This document shows positions 25,070 through 33,306 of a stretch of 49,364 bases of DNA, in pieces. The DNA is from an uncultured Pelagibacteraceae bacterium. Its GTDB lineage: Bacteria > Pseudomonadota > Alphaproteobacteria > Pelagibacterales > Pelagibacteraceae. The stretch spans positions 1-49,364 of the forward strand of contig CACJBX010000006.1 in NCBI GenBank assembly GCA_902591755.1, in the 5' to 3' direction. The stretch's first letter is position 1, and each line of letters begins with the position of its first letter. The position numbers and the translations under genes were made by a program. The notes under the pieces were generated by a model, which saw only the letters and a list, made by a program, of their open reading frames with translations, did not search any database and was not told where the DNA came from.

Positions 25070-26571
25070 TAAAAAATACCGATTTTTTTATTTTTTTTAA
25101 TATTTTTGTTATTAATTTCAATATTTAATTTGTGTAATTGATTTGATTTTAATTTTCTCAAGTTCTGGATATCTCTAAGAAATCTGTCTGACTCTTTCCT
25201 AGGTATAATATCTTTTGTAAGTGTTAAAAATTTTTTAATATAGTTAGCTCTTTTAAATGGTCTTAAACCATATGGATGAGCATCTGCTACACCTTGTTCT
25301 TCAACAATTTTTTTATTATTTTTTAGCGTCACTATAACTTTAGCCCCAAAAGCCTTATTTTTTGGGTTTGGATCATGATAACGTTTAGTCCATTTTTTAT
25401 CCTCATGAGTTTTAATAGATCTCCATATCTTAATGGTGCTTTTCTTTCTTGCTCTTGATTTGCTATATGATTTTACGTGATGCCAATCAGCATCCTCTAA
25501 AGCAACAGCAAATATATACATTATTGAGTGATCTAAAGTTTCTCTACTTGCATTAGGATCCATTTTTTGTGGATCGTTTGCTCCTGTTCCGATTACATAA
25601 TGAGTATGATGACTTGTATATATATCTATTTTTTTTATTTCATTTAAATTTTCTATTTTTCTATTTAATTTTTTTGCAAGATCTATAAGCGCTTGCGCTT
25701 GATATTCTGCTGAATATTCTTTTGTATAAGTTTCAAGAATAGCTTTTTTTTCCTGATTTTTTTTTGGAAGCGGAACTTTATATAATGCTTTTTTTCCATC
25801 GAGTATTCTTGCAATCACACTATCTTCACCTTCGTAAATCGGACTTGGTGCTCCTTCGCCTCTCATTGCTCTGTCGACAGCCTCTATACCAAGTTTTCCA
25901 GCATGCGCAGGAGCAAAAGCTTTCCAACTAGAAATTTCTCCTTTTCTAGATTGTCTTGTAGAAACAGTAACATGCAAGGCTTGTTGGACAGCTTGATAAA
26001 TGGTTTCTGTTTTTAAATTAAGCATTGTTCCTAAACCTGCAGCAACACTTGGACCTAAATGAGCGATATGATCTACTTTATGTTTATGAAGACAGATACC
26101 TTTTACAAGATTTACTTGTATTTCATATGCAGTAATAATTCCCTTAATTAGGTTTAAACCAGAGACTTTCTTTTGTTGTGCAACAGCTATTAATGCAGGA
26201 ATATTGTCTCCTGGATGACTATAATCTGCTGCTAAAAAAGTATCGTGAAAGTCTAATTCTCTTACAGCAGTTCCATTGGACCATGCAGCCCATTCACAGT
26301 CAAATTTCTTTTTTGAATTAATTCCAAATAAAGTAGCACCATTATTCCTTGGGTGTTTGATTGCCATTTCTCTTGAAGTAATTACAGCTTTTCTGTTTAA
26401 TGAAGCGATAGCTACAGATGCATTATCAATCATCCTATTTATCACCATGTCAACTGCATCCTTGTTTAATTTAGCATTATCACTAGCAATTTCTGCAATT
26501 TTCCATGCAAGTTGATTTTTTTTATTTAGTTTATCTTTTGATGCGAAAACTTTTACTTTATGTATTTTCAA
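25069..26571 (-). CDS. prpD: 2-methylcitrate dehydratase (MmgE/PrpD family)
   Basis: Dehydrates 2-methylcitrate to 2-methylaconitate; rehydration is normally done by an aconitase encoded elsewhere. The 500-residue protein carries NNGATLFGINSKKKFDCEWAAWSNGTAVRELDFHDTFLAADYSHPGDNIPALIAVAQ, SRKGEISSWKAFAPAHAGKLGIEAV, and ASRETLDHSIMYIFAVALEDADWHH in summary form, all PrpD hallmarks. First gene of the prpDBC unit. No AcnD, PrpF or PrpE gene lies nearby, and no PrpR-type regulator, so cycle completion relies on genes outside the window. The gph gene ends 34 bases upstream on the same strand, so co-transcription from there is possible. Confidence 0.93.
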   Translation of the reverse strand: MKIHKVKVFASKDKLNKKNQLAWKIAEIASDNAKLNKDAVDMVINRMIDNASVAIASLNRKAVITSREMAIKHPRNNGATLFGINSKKKFDCEWAAWSNGTAVRELDFHDTFLAADYSHPGDNIPALIAVAQQKKVSGLNLIKGIITAYEIQVNLVKGICLHKHKVDHIAHLGPSVAAGLGTMLNLKTETIYQAVQQALHVTVSTRQSRKGEISSWKAFAPAHAGKLGIEAVDRAMRGEGAPSPIYEGEDSVIARILDGKKALYKVPLPKKNQEKKAILETYTKEYSAEYQAQALIDLAKKLNRKIENLNEIKKIDIYTSHHTHYVIGTGANDPQKMDPNASRETLDHSIMYIFAVALEDADWHHVKSYSKSRARKKSTIKIWRSIKTHEDKKWTKRYHDPNPKNKAFGAKVIVTLKNNKKIVEEQGVADAHPYGLRPFKRANYIKKFLTLTKDIIPRKESDRFLRDIQNLRKLKSNQLHKLNIEINNKNIKKNKKIGIF

Positions 26572-26605
26572 TTTGTTCCTTCTTGAGTTTAGTACTCCAT
26601 TTATT

Positions 26606-27295
26606 TTAAGTATTCAAATATTTTGAAACTATTTTCTCAATACCCTGAAAGTTGGTTACCAAGTGATCATGAGGTATTTCACTTACTTTTTTATCAGTAT
26701 ATCCGTCCTCGAGCAATATAAATGGTAAGTTTGCAGAGTTAGCAGCAGCAGAATCTGTTTCACTATCACCAATCATTAAGGATTTTTTTATATCCCCTTG
26801 AAGAATTTCAATAATGGAAGTTAAATGTCTAGGATCTGGTTTGCAATAATCAAAAGTATTACTACCAGCAACATATTCAAAATAGTCAAAAATTTTTATT
26901 TTTTTTAATAAATCAATTGCTAAGTGTTCTTGTTTATTAGTACAAACTGCCAGTGAAATACCATTTTGTTTTGACCACTTCAAAAATTCTATCACGCCAT
27001 CAATAATCTTACTTTCATTTACAATATTCTTTCCATAGTAATCTATAAAATCTTTTACCATTTCATCTTTTACTTTTTTATCTGATATTTTCCCAAATTC
27101 TTTTTTGGCTGTTCCCCATATAGATCTTCCAATTAAAGCACCAGCACCTTTGCCAACAAGGTTTCTAATTTCCTCAGTTGTCTTTGTTTCGTACCCAAAC
27201 TTTTTCATTACATAATTATGTGCATTCATTAGATCTGGAGCTGTATCTACTATGGTTCCATCCAAATCTACTAAAACTGTGAATTTTTGACTCAT
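26606..27295 (-). CDS. gph: HAD family hydrolase, phosphoglycolate phosphatase-like
   Basis: A 229-residue haloacid-dehalogenase phosphatase with all four motifs: the nucleophile in VLVDLDGTIVDT (Asp10 and Asp12 region), the Thr of VCTNKQ, a Lys in FDYCKPDPRHL, and the acidic MIGDSETDSAAANSA. The helical cap and length match Gph, which removes 2-phosphoglycolate, formed by DNA 3'-end repair or by Rubisco elsewhere; other HAD substrates cannot be excluded. It is divergent from the glmU domain gene with 71 bases between starts. Confidence 0.82.
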   Translation of the reverse strand: MSQKFTVLVDLDGTIVDTAPDLMNAHNYVMKKFGYETKTTEEIRNLVGKGAGALIGRSIWGTAKKEFGKISDKKVKDEMVKDFIDYYGKNIVNESKIIDGVIEFLKWSKQNGISLAVCTNKQEHLAIDLLKKIKIFDYFEYVAGSNTFDYCKPDPRHLTSIIEILQGDIKKSLMIGDSETDSAAANSANLPFILLEDGYTDKKVSEIPHDHLVTNFQGIEKIVSKYLNT

Positions 27296-27366
27296 TTTAA
27301 AAAAGTATTATTAAGAAATATTTTGTGAATTCTTTATCATAAATACTTATCTATAAGAAAAAATCA

Positions 27367-27978
27367 ATGAAACAAACTGATATTCAAAATAAATTTAGAA
27401 AAAAATTTTTAAGTCAGGGTGTAAAAATGACTGCACCTGAGACTGTTTTTTTTTCAAATGATACTAAAATTGGAAAAAATGTAACAATCGAACCATACGT
27501 AGTTATTGGTTCAAAAGTAAAAATTAAAAACAATGTAAAAATATTAGCATTTTCTCACCTTGAAGGTGTAAGTGTTGATAATAACGTTTCAATTGGTCCA
27601 TACGCACGTTTAAGACCTGGAACTGTTTTGGAAGAAGGTTCAAAAGTCGGTAACTTTGTTGAAATTAAAAAATCTCGGCTAAAAAAAAATTCAAAAGCAA
27701 ATCACCTTACTTATATTGGAGATGCTACAGTAGGTAAAAAATCTAATATTGGTGCGGGTACTATTACTTGTAATTACGATGGAGTTAAAAAAAGCAAAAC
27801 AATAATTGAAGATGGTGCCTTTATAGGGTCAAATACATCATTAGTTGCTCCAGTTAAAATTGGAAAAAAAGCAATTGTTGGTGCTAGCTCTGTAATCACT
27901 CAAAATGTCAAAAATGGTTCATTAGCGTTAACAAGAGTAAAACAAACTGAAGTTAAAAACTACAAAAGAAAAAAATAA
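27367..27978 (+). CDS. glmU: GlmU acetyltransferase domain only (glucosamine-1-phosphate N-acetyltransferase)
   Basis: A 203-residue left-handed beta-helix protein equal to the C-terminal half of bifunctional GlmU (normally about 450 residues). Active-site residues are kept: Arg83 in YARLRPG, Lys101/102 in GNFVEIKKS, His113 in [10 protein letters not shown] and Asn136 in [10 protein letters not shown], then [18 protein letters not shown]. The uridylyltransferase half is missing: an in-frame TAA at 27340 closes the frame upstream. It would acetylate glucosamine-1-phosphate, the step after GlmS/GlmM, so UDP-GlcNAc formation needs a separate nucleotidyltransferase. glmS follows after three bases. 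A TATAAG at 27352-27357 is nine bases from the ATG. Confidence 0.9.
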   Translation: MKQTDIQNKFRKKFLSQGVKMTAPETVFFSNDTKIGKNVTIEPYVVIGSKVKIKNNVKILAFSHLEGVSVDNNVSIGPYARLRPGTVLEEGSKVGNFVEIKKSRLKKNSKANHLTYIGDATVGKKSNIGAGTITCNYDGVKKSKTIIEDGAFIGSNTSLVAPVKIGKKAIVGASSVITQNVKNGSLALTRVKQTEVKNYKRKK

Positions 27979-27981
27979 GTT

Positions 27982-29802
27982 ATGTGTGGAATTATTGGAA
28001 TAACAAGCAACAAATTAGTTTCGTCTCCAATTATAAATTCATTAAAAAAACTAGAATACAGAGGTTACGACTCCGCAGGAATAGCAACGATCGACGATGG
28101 CTTTATTAAAGAAGTTAAATGTGAGGGTAGAGTTGAAAGTTTAGAGGAAGCTGTTTCAAAATCAAAGTTAACAGGCAATGTTGGAATTGGACATGTAAGA
28201 TGGGCAACTCATGGAATTCCAAACACCATTAATGCTCACCCACATTCATCAGAAAATGTATCTGTTGTTCATAATGGAATAATTGAAAATTCTACATTGT
28301 TAAAAAAGTTTTTAGTTAACAAAGGACATAAGTTTAAATCTCAAACAGATACTGAGGTAATTGTTCATCTTATTACTGAATACCTGAAAAAAGACAATCT
28401 TAAGGATGCAATTATTAAAGTTTTAAAAAAACTTCATGGAAGTTTTGCGCTAGGTATAATCTTTAAAGACAATCCTAATTTAATAATTGGTGCAAGAAGA
28501 GGTTCGCCTTTAGCTGTTGGTTATGGTCCTGGTGAAAATTATTTAGGATCAGATTCTTATGCTTTAAAATCTATGACAAATAAAATTTCATATCTTAACG
28601 ATGGGGAGTTTTGTATAATTAAAAAAGATAACGTTGAATTTTTTAATCAGAGTGGAAAAAAAATAAATAAAAAAGTATTACATTTATCATCAAACGAACA
28701 AAATTATGAAAAGGGTGACTACAAACATTTCATGGCTAAAGAAATTGATGAACAACCAAATACTATCAAAAATTGTGTCAATGAATACATCGACAAAATC
28801 AATACTGACATAAATATTTTAAATTTTCCATTTAAAGAAAAGGAAATTAACTCTATTACATTAATCGGATGTGGTACAGCTTATCATTCTTGTCTTATTG
28901 CAAAATATTGGTTTGAGCAATTAACATCATTCGATGTTAGTATCGATATTGCTTCAGAGTTTCGTTATAGAAAAAATAAATTTAAGAAAGATTGTCTTTA
29001 TATTTTTGTTTCTCAATCAGGTGAAACGGCTGATACCTATGCAGCTTTAGATCTTTGTAACAAAAATAAAATGAAAACATGCTCAGTTGTAAATGTTATT
29101 GAAAGTTCAATAGCAAGAGACTCCAAATTCGTTTTACCTATTCATTGCGGTCCAGAAATCGGTGTTGCATCTACTAAAGCTTTCTTAGGACAAATGCTTG
29201 TTATATATATACTTTGCTTAAAATTAGCTCAAAAAAGGAAAGATATAAGTAAAAAAGATTATTTAAAGAAGATCAAAAATTTATTTAATCTCGCAAAATT
29301 AGTTAAACATTCTTTAGAAACTGAAAATAAAATACAATCAATATGCAGTTCATTTGTTGATGCAAAAGGTTCAATGTTTTTAGGTAGAGGATATTCATTT
29401 CCAATAGCATTAGAAGGAGCTTTAAAATTGAAAGAATTAGCGTATGTACATGCAGAGGGTTATCCCGCAGGTGAAATGAAACATGGACCACTAGCTCTTA
29501 TAGAAGATGGAATGCCAGTAGTAGTGATTGCTCCAAGAGATCAACATTATAAAAAAACTATTTCAAATATGCAGGAAGTTATCGCTAGGGGAGCAAAAGT
29601 TTTACTTATTACAAATAAAAGCAAAGATGAAGTTTATTCTGAAAATATTTGGGAGACTATTGAAGTTGAGAACACGGAAGATGATTTGTTTCCGTTCTTA
29701 GTCACAATTCCATTACAAAAGCTTGCGTATTATTCTGCACTTAAAAAAGGATATGACATTGATAAACCTAGAAATTTAGCAAAGTCAGTTACCGTTGAGT
29801 AA
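27982..29802 (+). CDS. glmS: Glutamine-fructose-6-phosphate aminotransferase (isomerizing)
   Basis: Makes glucosamine-6-phosphate from fructose-6-phosphate and glutamine, the entry to amino-sugar synthesis. The 606-residue protein has the N-terminal nucleophile Cys after Met (MCGIIGI), glutaminase motifs LEYRGYDSAGIAT, HVRWATHG and HNGIIEN, and two SIS domains with SQSGETADTYAAL, GPEIGVASTKAFLGQ and LGRGYSFPIALEGALKLKELAYVHAEGYPAGEMKHGPLALIE. It ends KPRNLAKSVTVE, the conserved C-terminal tail. Directly downstream of the glmU domain, so two UDP-GlcNAc steps share a message. No glmS ribozyme is present, as expected outside Gram-positive bacteria. Confidence 0.97.
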   Translation: MCGIIGITSNKLVSSPIINSLKKLEYRGYDSAGIATIDDGFIKEVKCEGRVESLEEAVSKSKLTGNVGIGHVRWATHGIPNTINAHPHSSENVSVVHNGIIENSTLLKKFLVNKGHKFKSQTDTEVIVHLITEYLKKDNLKDAIIKVLKKLHGSFALGIIFKDNPNLIIGARRGSPLAVGYGPGENYLGSDSYALKSMTNKISYLNDGEFCIIKKDNVEFFNQSGKKINKKVLHLSSNEQNYEKGDYKHFMAKEIDEQPNTIKNCVNEYIDKINTDINILNFPFKEKEINSITLIGCGTAYHSCLIAKYWFEQLTSFDVSIDIASEFRYRKNKFKKDCLYIFVSQSGETADTYAALDLCNKNKMKTCSVVNVIESSIARDSKFVLPIHCGPEIGVASTKAFLGQMLVIYILCLKLAQKRKDISKKDYLKKIKNLFNLAKLVKHSLETENKIQSICSSFVDAKGSMFLGRGYSFPIALEGALKLKELAYVHAEGYPAGEMKHGPLALIEDGMPVVVIAPRDQHYKKTISNMQEVIARGAKVLLITNKSKDEVYSENIWETIEVENTEDDLFPFLVTIPLQKLAYYSALKKGYDIDKPRNLAKSVTVE

Positions 29803-29816
29803 AAATTTTTAAATTT

Positions 29817-31007
29817 ATGTTAAAACATAAAAAATTAAATTATTTTTGTATCATAGTTTTTTTTTGTATCTTTTCTTTAATTTTTGAAAAAATTTTTTAC
29901 TCGTTTATTAATGACTGGTCTTTAGGCGAATGGTTGATAAATTACGAAGGAGGTTTTGTAAGAAGAGGTTTATTTGGTCAGATCTTCCAAATTTATGAAA
30001 ATCCTGGAAATATAGTTAATGTATTTCAAAAAGTTGTTATTTTTTTATTTTTTACATCAATATTAATATATTTATTCTTAGAGAGAAATAAAAGTTTATT
30101 ATTACAGTTTACAATCATTGTCCTATTTTGTTCTGGAGGTATCGTTGATTTTTTAACTACCGATGAAAATTTTGAATATTTAGAAAGAAAAGAAATTTTA
30201 TTTTATCTTATATTAATGTCTTTATTACTTTTAAAATATATTTTTCCATTAAATTCATATACTTGGATTATATCGTGTTCAATATTATCATCGTTGATGA
30301 TACTGACTCATGAATTATTTGCAGTTTATTTTGTTCCAAGTTTATATTTCATAATTTTTTTAAATAATTTTAACAATAAAAAATTCCTTTTAAGCTCCTC
30401 TCTATTATATTTGATTCCAACTACGTTTGTTTTTTTATTAGTATTTATAAATAATGGAAGTGTGGATATAGTAAGAGCTATTTTTGAGAGCTACAAATCT
30501 ACTGATGTTGAATATCTTTATAAAGCTAACAGTGGGTTAAAAAGTTTAGCATGGACATTTGATCGGTCTCATAAATTATCACTAATGATGTTTGAATTTG
30601 GATCAATCTTTCCTTGGTTTTTTTATTTATTCTTTAATCTATTTATTTGTATCTTTTTATCATATTCGTTAAGTGGTGATTTAAAAAAATTTTTTTACTC
30701 TAATATTTTGTTATTGCTATCTATTCTTGGATTCGTTGTTGCAGCTTATAGTGGATGGGATTGGGGAAGATTTATATCTATGTCAACTATAGGATATGCA
30801 ATATTGATATGTATAAATTTTTCAACTTTTAAAATTGAAAACAATTTTGATGAAAATGAAAAACTAATATTCGACAAATTCAAAATTACGAAATTCATGA
30901 GTTTTCGTTGTTTACTAATTTCTACCCTAATCATTTCGATAGTGACATTAAGTATATCAACTACAATGCCAAGTTGGGGTCCTCAAAAATCTCTTATGTT
31001 TTTCTAA
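29817..31007 (+). CDS. Unrecognised polytopic membrane protein
   Basis: A 396-residue inner-membrane protein with about nine or ten hydrophobic helices. After helix 1 comes a conserved-looking periplasmic or cytoplasmic loop INYEGGFVRRGLFGQIF, and later ERKEILFYLILMS, ILTHELFAVYFVPSLY, and AYSGWDWGRFISM. The G-G-F-V-R-R-G-L-x-G loop and the W-D-W-G-R-F block recall uncharacterised multi-pass proteins found near glycan genes, possibly GT-C-type transferases, but I cannot identify a family. It starts 14 bases after glmS and is therefore probably co-transcribed with it. Aromatic, Phe-rich and very AT-rich. Confidence 0.75.
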   Translation: MLKHKKLNYFCIIVFFCIFSLIFEKIFYSFINDWSLGEWLINYEGGFVRRGLFGQIFQIYENPGNIVNVFQKVVIFLFFTSILIYLFLERNKSLLLQFTIIVLFCSGGIVDFLTTDENFEYLERKEILFYLILMSLLLLKYIFPLNSYTWIISCSILSSLMILTHELFAVYFVPSLYFIIFLNNFNNKKFLLSSSLLYLIPTTFVFLLVFINNGSVDIVRAIFESYKSTDVEYLYKANSGLKSLAWTFDRSHKLSLMMFEFGSIFPWFFYLFFNLFICIFLSYSLSGDLKKFFYSNILLLLSILGFVVAAYSGWDWGRFISMSTIGYAILICINFSTFKIENNFDENEKLIFDKFKITKFMSFRCLLISTLIISIVTLSISTTMPSWGPQKSLMFF

Positions 31008-31106
31008 TATTCTAAGAAATTTAGCTAAATCAGTAACATCAGAATAATCAAAATAAGTATTCTCTTTTGTCATAATTTCGTTATATATTCATCTTAAGGT
31101 TGAAAT

Positions 31107-32486
31107 ATGAAAAAATGGAAAGTTGATTCTTGGAGGAAACATCCTGTTAAGCACGTCCCATCATATGATGATGAGAAAGAACTTAACTTGGTATTAAACA
31201 AATTAAAATCTTCTCCACCACTGGTATTTGCTGGAGAGACTAGACATTTAAAAGATCAACTTGCAGAAGTTGTGGACGGTAAAGCATTTTTGCTTCAAGG
31301 AGGAGATTGTGCGGAAAGTTTTGCAGAATTTCATCCTGATAACATTAGAGATACTTTTAAAGTTATTTTGCAAATGTCACTTATTTTAACTTACTCAGCA
31401 TCTTTACCAGTTGTTAAACTTGGAAGAATTGCTGGTCAGTTTTCTAAACCAAGAAGTGCACCTACTGAAAAACAAGGTGGAAAAGAATTACCAAGTTATT
31501 TGGGTGATAATATTAACTCAATTGATTTTAATGAAAAAGCAAGAAGACCTGATCCAAAAAGATTATTTAGAGCTTACTCTCAATCAGCGTCTACACTTAA
31601 CTTATTAAGAGCTTTTTCAAATGGAGGTTTTGCAGATTTAAAAAAGGTTCATCTGTGGAACCTAGGATACATTAAAAATAGTCCCCAAGCTAAAAAATTT
31701 AAAGAGTTAGAAGATAAAATTGCAGATGCCCTTGGATTTATGGCAGCATGTGGAATAACTCCAGAATTTAATAGAAGGTTGTATACTGTAAATTTTTGGA
31801 CTTCTCATGAGGCTCTTCATTTACCATTTGAGGAAAGCATGACAAGAATAGACTCGACTACAGGAGAATATCATGACACATCTGCTCATTTTGTGTGGAT
31901 TGGAGATAGAACTAGACAATTAGATGGTGGACATGTTGAATTTTGTAGAGGAATAGAAAACCCAATAGGAATTAAGTGTGGACCAACTTCAAAAGCAGAT
32001 GAGATAGCAAAAATTTGTGAGGTCATTAATCCTAAAAATGAAAAAGGAAAAATCACTCTCATTTCAAGATACGGTCATGATAAAGTTGAAAAGTTTTTAC
32101 CAAAACTTATAAGAGGAATAAAAAAAGAGGGACTTAACGTAGTTTGGTCGTGTGATCCGATGCACGGAAACACTTTGGTCTCAACAACTGGATTTAAAAC
32201 AAGACCATTTAATAGTGTGGTTAAAGAGGTAAAAAATGTTTTTGAAGTTCATCAAAGTGAAGGATCATACGCAGGTGGGCTTCATATTGAAATGACTGGT
32301 CAAAATGTGACAGAATGTACAGGTGGTGCAAAAAATATTTCAGACCAGGATTTATCTAGCAGATATCACACTCATTGTGACCCTAGATTGAATGCAGATC
32401 AAGCATTAGAATTGGCTTTCTTAATCTCAGATGAGATCAAAAAGAATTCCAATTATGCAAGAAATGCAATTAAAGCGGCATCTTAG
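31107..32486 (+). CDS. aroG: Class II 3-deoxy-7-phosphoheptulonate (DAHP) synthase
   Basis: First committed step of the shikimate pathway, joining PEP and erythrose-4-phosphate. The 459-residue protein is the plant/mycobacterial type II enzyme, unrelated in sequence to E. coli AroFGH: it begins KWKVDSWRKHPVKHVP and has FLLQGGDCAESF with the metal-binding Cys, KLGRIAGQFSKPRS, SHEALHLPFEESMTR, WIGDRTRQLDGGHVEFCRG, VVWSCDPMHGNT and HQSEGSYAGGLHIEMTGQNVTECTGG. Class II enzymes often have allosteric additions; none is obvious beyond the normal length. A TATATT lies 18-23 bases before the ATG, with AAGG between them. Confidence 0.95.
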   Translation: MKKWKVDSWRKHPVKHVPSYDDEKELNLVLNKLKSSPPLVFAGETRHLKDQLAEVVDGKAFLLQGGDCAESFAEFHPDNIRDTFKVILQMSLILTYSASLPVVKLGRIAGQFSKPRSAPTEKQGGKELPSYLGDNINSIDFNEKARRPDPKRLFRAYSQSASTLNLLRAFSNGGFADLKKVHLWNLGYIKNSPQAKKFKELEDKIADALGFMAACGITPEFNRRLYTVNFWTSHEALHLPFEESMTRIDSTTGEYHDTSAHFVWIGDRTRQLDGGHVEFCRGIENPIGIKCGPTSKADEIAKICEVINPKNEKGKITLISRYGHDKVEKFLPKLIRGIKKEGLNVVWSCDPMHGNTLVSTTGFKTRPFNSVVKEVKNVFEVHQSEGSYAGGLHIEMTGQNVTECTGGAKNISDQDLSSRYHTHCDPRLNADQALELAFLISDEIKKNSNYARNAIKAAS

Positions 32487-32523
32487 ACATTTAAAAATTT
32501 AAATTTTGTCTTATATTTGAATC

Positions 32524-33261
32524 ATGGAACCTTCTAAAAAAGTTATATTTATTAAGGATTGGATTTTAAATTACGTAAATTCAATGCCAAAAAAAGCTAA
32601 GTCATTAGTTATTGGTATATCAGGGGGTATTGACTCATCAGTTTCAAGTACTCTTAGTGCCATGACAGGATTAAGAACAATTGTTTTATCGATGCCAATA
32701 AAACAAAATGGTTCGCAACATGATTTAAGTTTAAGGCACCAAGAATGGTTAAAGAAAAATTTTAAAAACGTTGAAGGGCATACAGTAGAATTAGACTCTT
32801 TGTTCAAAACATTTGAAAGTACACTAAAAAATTTTAATAGCGAACATGGCATGGCTAATTCAAGAGCAAGATTAAGAATGTCAACACTTTATCAAGTTGC
32901 AGCAGCTAACAATGGAATAGTTGTTGGAACTGGAAATAAGGTTGAAGACTTTGGAGTTGGTTTTTATACAAAATATGGTGATGGTGGAGTTGATATATCT
33001 CCTATAGCAGATTGTAATAAAACTGAAGTATGGGAACTTGGTAGAGAACTAAAAATATTGGATGATATTATTAATGCATCTCCAACAGACGGTCTTTGGG
33101 ATGATGGCAGAACTGATGAAGGACAATTAGGATTATCATATAAAGAAATAGAAGAGGCCATGGATAACGAGAATTCAAAAAATCGAGATAAATATATTCA
33201 AATCAGAAAAGCAAATTTGCATAAAATGGAGCCAATTCCAATATGCAAGATTCCCAATTAA
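32524..33261 (+). CDS. nadE: Ammonia-dependent NAD synthetase
   Basis: Converts nicotinic acid adenine dinucleotide to NAD. The 245-residue protein is the synthetase domain alone: the PP-loop is VIGISGGIDSSVSSTL, then NSRARLRMSTLYQVA, VVGTGNKVEDFGVGFYTKYGDGGVDISPIADCNKTEVWELGR, and SPTDGLWDDGRTDEGQLGLSYKEIEEAM. There is no N-terminal glutaminase (nitrilase) domain, so it must use free ammonia. A TATATT (32512-32517) ends seven bases before the ATG, which would put the transcription start almost on the start codon. Confidence 0.95.
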   Translation: MEPSKKVIFIKDWILNYVNSMPKKAKSLVIGISGGIDSSVSSTLSAMTGLRTIVLSMPIKQNGSQHDLSLRHQEWLKKNFKNVEGHTVELDSLFKTFESTLKNFNSEHGMANSRARLRMSTLYQVAAANNGIVVGTGNKVEDFGVGFYTKYGDGGVDISPIADCNKTEVWELGRELKILDDIINASPTDGLWDDGRTDEGQLGLSYKEIEEAMDNENSKNRDKYIQIRKANLHKMEPIPICKIPN

Positions 33262-33270
33262 TCAAATAGA

Positions 33271-33297
33271 TTCACAAATCTAAATTAAAAGTATATT
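33271..33297 (+). promoter_or_regulatory. Candidate cysS promoter with very short leader
   Basis: TTCACA (33271-33276) and TATATT (33292-33297), each five of six to consensus, with a 15-base spacer. The -10 ends nine bases before the cysS ATG, implying a leader of roughly three bases. Tentative, as AT-rich DNA makes such hexamers common. Confidence 0.35.
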
Positions 33298-33306
33298 CCT
33301 AATACA

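Noticed and set aside
27979..27981. glmS ribozyme in front of glmS
   Set aside because: Only three bases separate glmU and glmS, and no ribozyme core is present.
31008..31106. Possible riboswitch before the DAHP synthase
   Set aside because: 99 AT-rich bases without a GC-containing stem or conserved aptamer-like segment; only a TATATT -10-like element and an AAGG before the ATG.
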